From positions 57,501 to 82,500 of the forward strand of contig CAUYUJ010000193.1 in NCBI GenBank assembly GCA_963575745.1: 25,000 bases of DNA, written 5' to 3'. The notes under the pieces were generated by a model. That model saw only the letters and a list, made by a program, of their open reading frames with translations, was not told where the DNA came from and did not search any database. This stretch comes from Prorocentrum cordatum (Eukaryota; Sar; Dinophyceae; Prorocentrales; Prorocentraceae). Below, piece after piece: positions 18,992-25,000 of the stretch. Both the position numbers and the translations under genes were made by a program. Position 1 is the first letter of the stretch. The number at the start of each line of letters is the position of its first letter.

Positions 18992-19230
18992 GTGATGATG
19001 CTGATGAAGGTGATGCTGCTGATGATGATGCTGATGATGAGGACGAGGACGATGATGATGGTGGTGGTGGTGGTGGTGGTGACGGTGGTTGTGGTGGTGA
19101 TGGTGATGGTTGTGGTGATGATGCTGCTGCTGCTGATGTTCAGGATGGTTGTGATGGTGGCGGTGGTGGTGGTGGTGATGATGATGATGATGATCGTCAT
19201 GAGGAGGAGAAGGGTTGAAGATGAGGATAG

Positions 19231-19328
<98 letters not shown>

Positions 19329-19430
19329 CTGTCACCACGGAGGAGGAGGATTAGGAGGAGAAGAACGAGGAGGAGGAGGAGGAAGAGGAGGAAGAGGAAG
19401 GCCGTCACATGTGACACCTTCCGTTTTCAG
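17753..19430. repeat. TGA microsatellite block flanked by a 32-bp repeat with GTCACATGTGAC
   Basis: TGA units with GCTGA, CGA and GGTG variants run from about 17799 to 19327, followed by a GGA-rich purine stretch to 19401. The block is bounded by two related 32-bp words, 17753-17784 and 19399-19430. Each contains the perfect palindrome GTCACATGTGAC and ends in a pyrimidine run plus CAG. Long Asp, Met, Ser and Ile frames here are artefacts. Confidence 0.93.
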
Positions 19431-20377
19431 TCTTCACTAGCTGAGGAGCCTTCGTGGAACTCGCTCAGGCCGTCTTGTGGCTGTGTTGGCCTCCTGTGAT
19501 GCAGTCTTGGGGTCCTCTGGGGATCCTCGTGTGCTTTTTCGGGCGCTCTGAGGCCGTCTTGGGGTTCTTTTGGGCTTTCTTGGAGGCATCTTGGCCTCGG
19601 GTGAGCGCATTGTCGTATTGTGAAAGGGTTTGTGGTCTCGGGAATTCGTCGCATTTTGCAATGGATTGTGGCCTCGGGACAGGGCGATGCATGCGGGCCA
19701 GCGCTGGTGGAGGGGGGGGGGGACCCCAGAAGATTACAGGCGCCATACGGCAGTCTTGGGCGGCCCTCGGGCTGTCTCGGAGCAGTTCTGGGGTCCTCAT
19801 GGGGACCTGTTCGGCCGTCTTGGTTTTTCTTGAGGGCCTTCTGGGCAGTCTTTGGACGTTAGCTCGAAAAGGCGAGAGCCCCACAAACACAGAAGAACCG
19901 AAAGAAGACCAAATATTTTATTTTGTTTGTTTTCTTCTGGAGGCCCTCTTGGGAGGGCTCGTGGAACGTCTCGAAGTCCTTGTGGAACGTCCTGAGGCCA
20001 TCTTGAGCCGTCTTGATGCCAAAGTGAGCGTCTTGGAGCCATATTGGGCCGTCTTGGAGGCATCTGGCCCTTGGGAGTGCGAATCTGTCGAATGTGCGAG
20101 ACACTGTGGCCTCGGAAGAGGGGGCGATGCAGGCAGGGCAGCGTGGGGAGAGGGGGGGGGGCCCTGGAAGATTGCCGAAATCCTGCCAGGCAGCACGTGT
20201 CAATCTAGCACGCCTCAGGGTGCCAGGGAGCACGGTGGCGGATCCGGAGCTTGTGAGGAGGGGGCTCGGGACGGGAGGATGTATTGCAGCATCGGTCCGT
20301 GTTTACTCCGGTCCTCCTCCTCCCCTCCACACCTCCCCCGCTCTCGGCCGCCCTGGAGGCCCCCCCTCCCGGGAGCG
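19431..20377. repeat. Duplicated GTCTTGG-rich intronic DNA upstream of the BRCT exons
   Basis: A roughly 430-bp segment occurs twice: GCCGTCTTGGAGGCATCT-like words, then TGTGGCCTCGG, GGGCGATGCA, and a G-run followed by CC-TGGAAGATT, at about 19550-19745 and 20040-20185. Within each copy a word like GGCCGTCTTGGGG recurs roughly every 30 bp. No coding motif is seen before about 20378. Confidence 0.6.
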
Positions 20378-20722
20378 CCTTGCTTCTCGAGCACGGGCCT
20401 CGAGCTCAGCAAGAGGCAGAAGCGCACGATCAGGGAGATGGGCTGGGCGCTCGCCAGCGACTGGGTGCCGGGCATCACGCACCTGGTGGCGGATACTTTC
20501 CGGCGCACGACGAAGATGATGTGCGCCATCTGCTGCGGGGCTCACATCGTCACCCCGGGGTACCTCGACGCCTGTCGGGAGGCGGGGGGCCTCGTAGACG
20601 AGGCGGCCTTCATCCTCCGCGACGAGGTCTGCGAGGCCGCGTTCGCGCGCAAGCGCGGCATCGGCGGGGGCTACTCGCTGGCGGTAGCGCTGGAGCGGTC
20701 GCGCAGCGGGGGCAAGCTGCTG
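20378..20722 (+). CDS. First BRCT repeat of an MDC1/PTIP-type tandem BRCT protein (exon)
   Basis: The exon encodes a BRCT domain plus linker. It opens with PCFSSTGLELSKRQKR, whose Ser-Thr-Gly (20390-20398) sits where this family binds phosphate. ITHLVAD (20474-20494) is the usual beta-strand. RRTTK (20501-20515) supplies the Arg and Lys that in MDC1 and PTIP contact the phosphoserine and, in MDC1, the C-terminal carboxylate of its H2AX ligand. IVTPGYLDACREAG is the C-terminal helix; the Trp usual in BRCT domains is Tyr here (20561-20563). The linker GYSLAVALERSRSGGKLL matches the MDC1/PTIP linker style. The left limit is where similarity begins, not a proven splice site; several AG candidates precede it. 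The right end uses a GC donor at 20723. Family assignment is from memory of MDC1 and PTIP; which of the two is closer cannot be settled by eye. The role would be nuclear DNA-damage signalling. Confidence 0.85.
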
Positions 20723-20826
20723 GCAGTCGAGTGAGAAGCAACTGCATAAGAAGCATAGCTTCCGGAGCTCCGCGCGGGGCCCCGGAAGGTTTTTGTGTGC
20801 TTGTGGCATTTTGGCTTCTCCTCCAG
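20723..20826 (+). other. Intron, GC-AG, inside a GGCAG direct repeat
   Basis: 104 bp. GGCAG is present at both ends (20722-20726 and 20826-20830), so several placements give the same mRNA, but only GC at 20723 with CTCCAG at 20826 gives recognised ends. Splicing joins GGKLL to AGVSVYCF in phase 0, restoring the normal linker-to-second-BRCT transition; unspliced, the first frame stops at 20732. It contains a hairpin CTTCCGG...CCGGAAG (about 20758-20788). Confidence 0.75.
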
Positions 20827-21060
20827 GCAGGCGTCTCGGTGTACTGCTTCCCCTCCGTTGCCGAGAAGCGCGAGCTGCCCATGCTGGTGGAGGCGGCTGG
20901 CGGCACCTGGCTGTCCAGGTGGCCCGACAGCCCCGACGCGTCCTCGGTGCTGCTGCTGGCCGAGCGCACCGTGGGCAGCGAGAAGGAGCAGCAGCGGCGC
21001 AGGGCGCACGAGGTGTTCGACGTGGAGCTGCTCCGCGAGGCTCGGATCAGAAGAACCTGC
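20827..21060 (+). CDS. Second BRCT repeat of the tandem BRCT protein (exon)
   Basis: It begins AGVSVYCFPSVAEKREL, then MLVEAAGGTWLSRWP (the Gly-Gly loop before beta-2), a VLLLAER strand and an EVFDVELLREARIRR helix that closes the domain, matching the second BRCT of MDC1/PTIP in order and length. A GTGAAT donor at 21061 would end the exon in phase 0; the frame otherwise stays open to a TAG at 21127-21129. Just downstream lies a sequence resembling element R2, so the residues past 21060 are unlikely to be ancestral protein. It would act with the preceding exon as one phosphopeptide-binding unit. Confidence 0.8.
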
Positions 21061-21071
21061 GTGAATCTAAC

Positions 21072-21175
21072 GCGGGCGTGTGCCTCTACAGGGGGAATGT
21101 TTTTATTATGCCGGTGCGACCCTACCTAGGAGTTGGAGCTTCCCGGAAAGCAACATTCGTAGGAGCGGTAAACAA
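21072..21175. mobile_element. Possible diverged R2 element next to the BRCT exon
   Basis: GCGGGCGTGTGCCTCTACAG with GGGGAAT resembles the R2 left end at 5252, and ACATTCGTAGGAGCGG near 21152-21170 resembles its right end with a small deletion. The match is imperfect. Confidence 0.4.
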
Positions 21176-21222
21176 ACGCCGCCCTCCTCCTTCTCCTGAT
21201 CGTCTTAGTTGTACCATTAGCG

Positions 21223-23545
<2,323 letters not shown>

Positions 23546-23666
23546 CGCCAGAACCGCCGACGCCACGCCGTAAGTGAAGCAGCAGCAGAAGCAGGCAGCA
23601 AGTCGCCGAGACAGCAGCAAAAGCAAGCAGGCACGGAGATGAGGGCGGGGCACTGGGGAGTTCTTT

Positions 23667-23903
23667 ACATCTACATCTATATCTTCACCTACATCTACAT
23701 CGACACCTACATATACATCTAGACCTACATCTACATCTACACCTACAGCTACATCTACATCTACACCTGCATCTACATCTACATCTACATCAACAGCGAG
23801 ACTCACATCTACATCTACATCTACACCTACATCTGCACCTACATCTACATCTACATCTACACCTGCATCCACATCTACACCTACACCTACATCTACATCT
23901 ACA
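23667..23903. repeat. ACATCT/ACACCT hexamer repeat
   Basis: Six-base units ACATCT and ACACCT alternate irregularly. The minus-strand Val-Asp frame is a repeat artefact. Confidence 0.93.
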
Positions 23904-23911
23904 CGTTCGCA

Positions 23912-24050
23912 TTGGTTTTGCTTCTGCTTTGCATTGCCTTTGCTTTTGCTCTTGCCTTTGCTTTTGCCTTTGCCTTTGCTTTTGCTTTTTCTTTTGCTGT
24001 TGCTTTGCTTTTGCTTTTGCTATTTGATTGGTTTTACTTTTGCTTTGCCT
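23912..24050. repeat. TTTTGC/CTTTGC hexamer repeat
   Basis: Units TTTTGC and CTTTGC run in tandem; the pattern returns at 24302-24358 and 24390-24420. A short CA run follows at 24060-24076. Confidence 0.92.
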
Positions 24051-24115
24051 GCGCACAGACGCACACACACACACACGCATGTTTTTGCATTCGCTCACCG
24101 GGCGTGCTTGATAAT

Positions 24116-24301
24116 GCTCTGCTCTGCTCTGCTCTGCTCTGCTATGCTATGCTATGCTATGCTATGCTATGTTATGCTGCGCAATGCTATGCTGGGCTAG
24201 GCTAGGCTAGGCTGTGCTATGCTATGCTATGCTGCGCTATGCTATGCTGCGCTATGCTATGCTATGCCATGCTATGCTATGCTATACTATGCTATGCTAT
24301 G
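24116..24301. repeat. GCTCT/GCTAT pentamer repeat
   Basis: Four GCTCT units pass directly into a GCTAT array with GCTGC, GCTAG and GCCAT variants. All three frames give Met/Leu/Cys/Tyr repeats because the unit is 5 bp. Confidence 0.94.
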
Positions 24302-24347
24302 CTTTTGCTTTGCCTTCGCTTTTGCCTTCACTTTTGCCTTTGCTTTT

Positions 24348-24449
24348 GCTTTTGCTTGGCACCCAGGGAGCGCAACTGGGGGAACCGCGCGTTTGCTTTT
24401 ACCTTTGCTGTTGCTTTTGCTTGGCTCCCAGGGGACTGGGGGAACCGCC
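24348..24449. repeat. Short direct repeat after the hexamer array
   Basis: TTTTGCTTGGCACCCAGGGA with ACTGGGGGAACCGC occurs at 24348-24393 and, slightly shorter, at 24413-24449. A 60-65 bp segment including part of the hexamer repeat has been duplicated. Confidence 0.8.
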
Positions 24450-24613
24450 CGGGGCGATTTGCACTGCCCGGCCCCTTTAAGCCAAGCGAGTAGAACCCTT
24501 CTAGGCAGAGCCTAGGTAGGGAAAAAAGTAGTTCAACAAACAGTCTGGGGACGTTTCTTTTTGTGGGTATTTTTTGGTATTTTGGGGTATTTTTTTTTTT
24601 CGCCCCAAATTCG

Positions 24614-24635
24614 CCTGTAGGGGGACATGCCCGAC
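24614..24635. mobile_element. Solo right end of element R2
   Basis: CCTGTAGGGGGACATGCCCG matches the R2 right end at 5379-5400 and is followed, as there, by ACCTCAG. No matching left end was found in the preceding 150 bp, which instead hold T-rich TTTTTTGGTATT repeats. Confidence 0.7.
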
Positions 24636-24650
24636 CTCAGCGTAATCATA

Positions 24651-24826
24651 CAGTGGAGACCCATGTCAAGGAACACCCCGCTTGCCTCCAGGGTGCCCTG
24701 GGTCTCTTGGGTTTCGATAGTTTTGCCGTGGAAGGCGTGACGTTCCCACACCAGAAAACATAAGAAGTCCTGCGGTCTCAGGGTTGGGTTTCTCGTGGAA
24801 GGTTTCTCTTGAACTGGCCTCCACTG
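24651..24826. mobile_element. Tc1-like short element R4, copy 2 (176 bp)
   Basis: The ends CAGTGGAGACC and GGCCTCCACTG are inverted repeats, and each is flanked by TA (24649-24650 and 24827-24828), the target duplication of Tc1/mariner elements, many of which begin CAGT. The interior matches 12744-12919 closely. It is non-coding. Confidence 0.85.
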
Positions 24827-24827
24827 T

Positions 24828-24975
24828 ACACTGTCGGAGCTCTGCGCGCACCGCTCGGATCGGCGCTGGAGCCCTCCCCCCTGCCTGGCGCCAGGAGCGC
24901 GCCAGGGGCGGCGCCGGGGGGGCCCATCGCAGATTCAAGAAGTCCGCGCGGACCTCCGAAAGCTTCTGTCTATGC
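24828..24975. mobile_element. Long-hairpin element R3, diverged copy
   Basis: The right part CGCAGATTCAAGAAGTCCGC then GCGGACCTCCGAAAG and CTATGCCG matches the right arm and outer flank of the element at 3075-3208, and the loop shares GGGGCGGCGCCGG. The left arm (TGTCGGAGCTCTGCGCGC) is more diverged. It directly abuts the TA of the R4 element. Confidence 0.65.
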
Positions 24976-25000
24976 CGCTCTTTGGGGCCTCCGGGGCCAT

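Noticed and set aside
19454-20377. Upstream extension of the BRCT frame to an ATG-like start at 19454
   Set aside because: The added residues come from duplicated GTCTTGG-rich DNA and a purine/G-run region without any BRCT or other motif; an upstream splice acceptor is more likely.
20805-20816. CATTTTGGCT in the BRCT intron as a spliced-leader relic
   Set aside because: Only 10 bases agree with the dinoflagellate spliced leader as I remember it, and the sequence on both sides differs; chance is likely.
24533-24751. Minus-strand 72-codon frame and its relative at 5016-5465 sharing a RSGMSPYRR peptide
   Set aside because: The shared peptide is just the translated end of the R2 inverted repeat.

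Overview
The window looks like nuclear DNA of a dinoflagellate. Four things support this: very high GC with almost no compact genes; a minus-strand exon matching the C-terminal half of the dinoflagellate histone-like (HU-like, HCc/HLP type) basic nuclear proteins; an intron best read with GC-AG ends inside a 5-bp direct repeat, a known dinoflagellate habit; and a dense load of microsatellites and short inverted-repeat elements. No bacterial-style operon, tRNA, rRNA or CRISPR array was seen. Most long open frames are artefacts of GC richness or of triplet repeats.

Layout. 1-487 is a CTC microsatellite. 490-5780 is a mosaic of short non-autonomous elements (two Stowaway-like copies, one nested in another inverted-repeat element; a long hairpin at 3075-3208), minisatellites with a 10-11 bp unit, a 53-bp tandem repeat, a GAG array and an ATC array. 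5800-11100 holds four diverged tandem copies of a roughly 1.1-kb unit; three of the four are followed by degenerate tails built on a TTGCACAACGTA-like word. 11100-12100 is unassigned. 12105-12250 (minus strand) is the last exon of a histone-like protein. 12250-14150 is non-coding as far as I can see, with a 176-bp Tc1-like element, a GGA array and two strong hairpins.

14157-17018 (plus) is a 953-codon open frame with 37-residue tandem repeats, a basic nuclear-localisation-type stretch and two AT-hooks. 17019-20377 reads as intron or intergenic DNA dominated by a 1.5-kb TGA array. 20378-20722 and 20827-21060 are two plus-strand exons encoding a tandem BRCT module of the MDC1/PTIP phosphopeptide-reader type. 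21223-23545 is a giant GTA/GTAGTC satellite. 23667-24450 is a run of hexamer and pentamer repeats. 24614-24975 again carries pieces of the short element families seen on the left.

How the genes may work together (inference): the AT-hook frame and the BRCT exons lie on one strand and may form one gene, a DNA-damage mediator with DNA-binding hooks and a C-terminal phospho-reader. The histone-like protein exon lies on the opposite strand, so the two chromatin genes would be arranged head to head. Neither gene is complete in a way I can prove from sequence alone.
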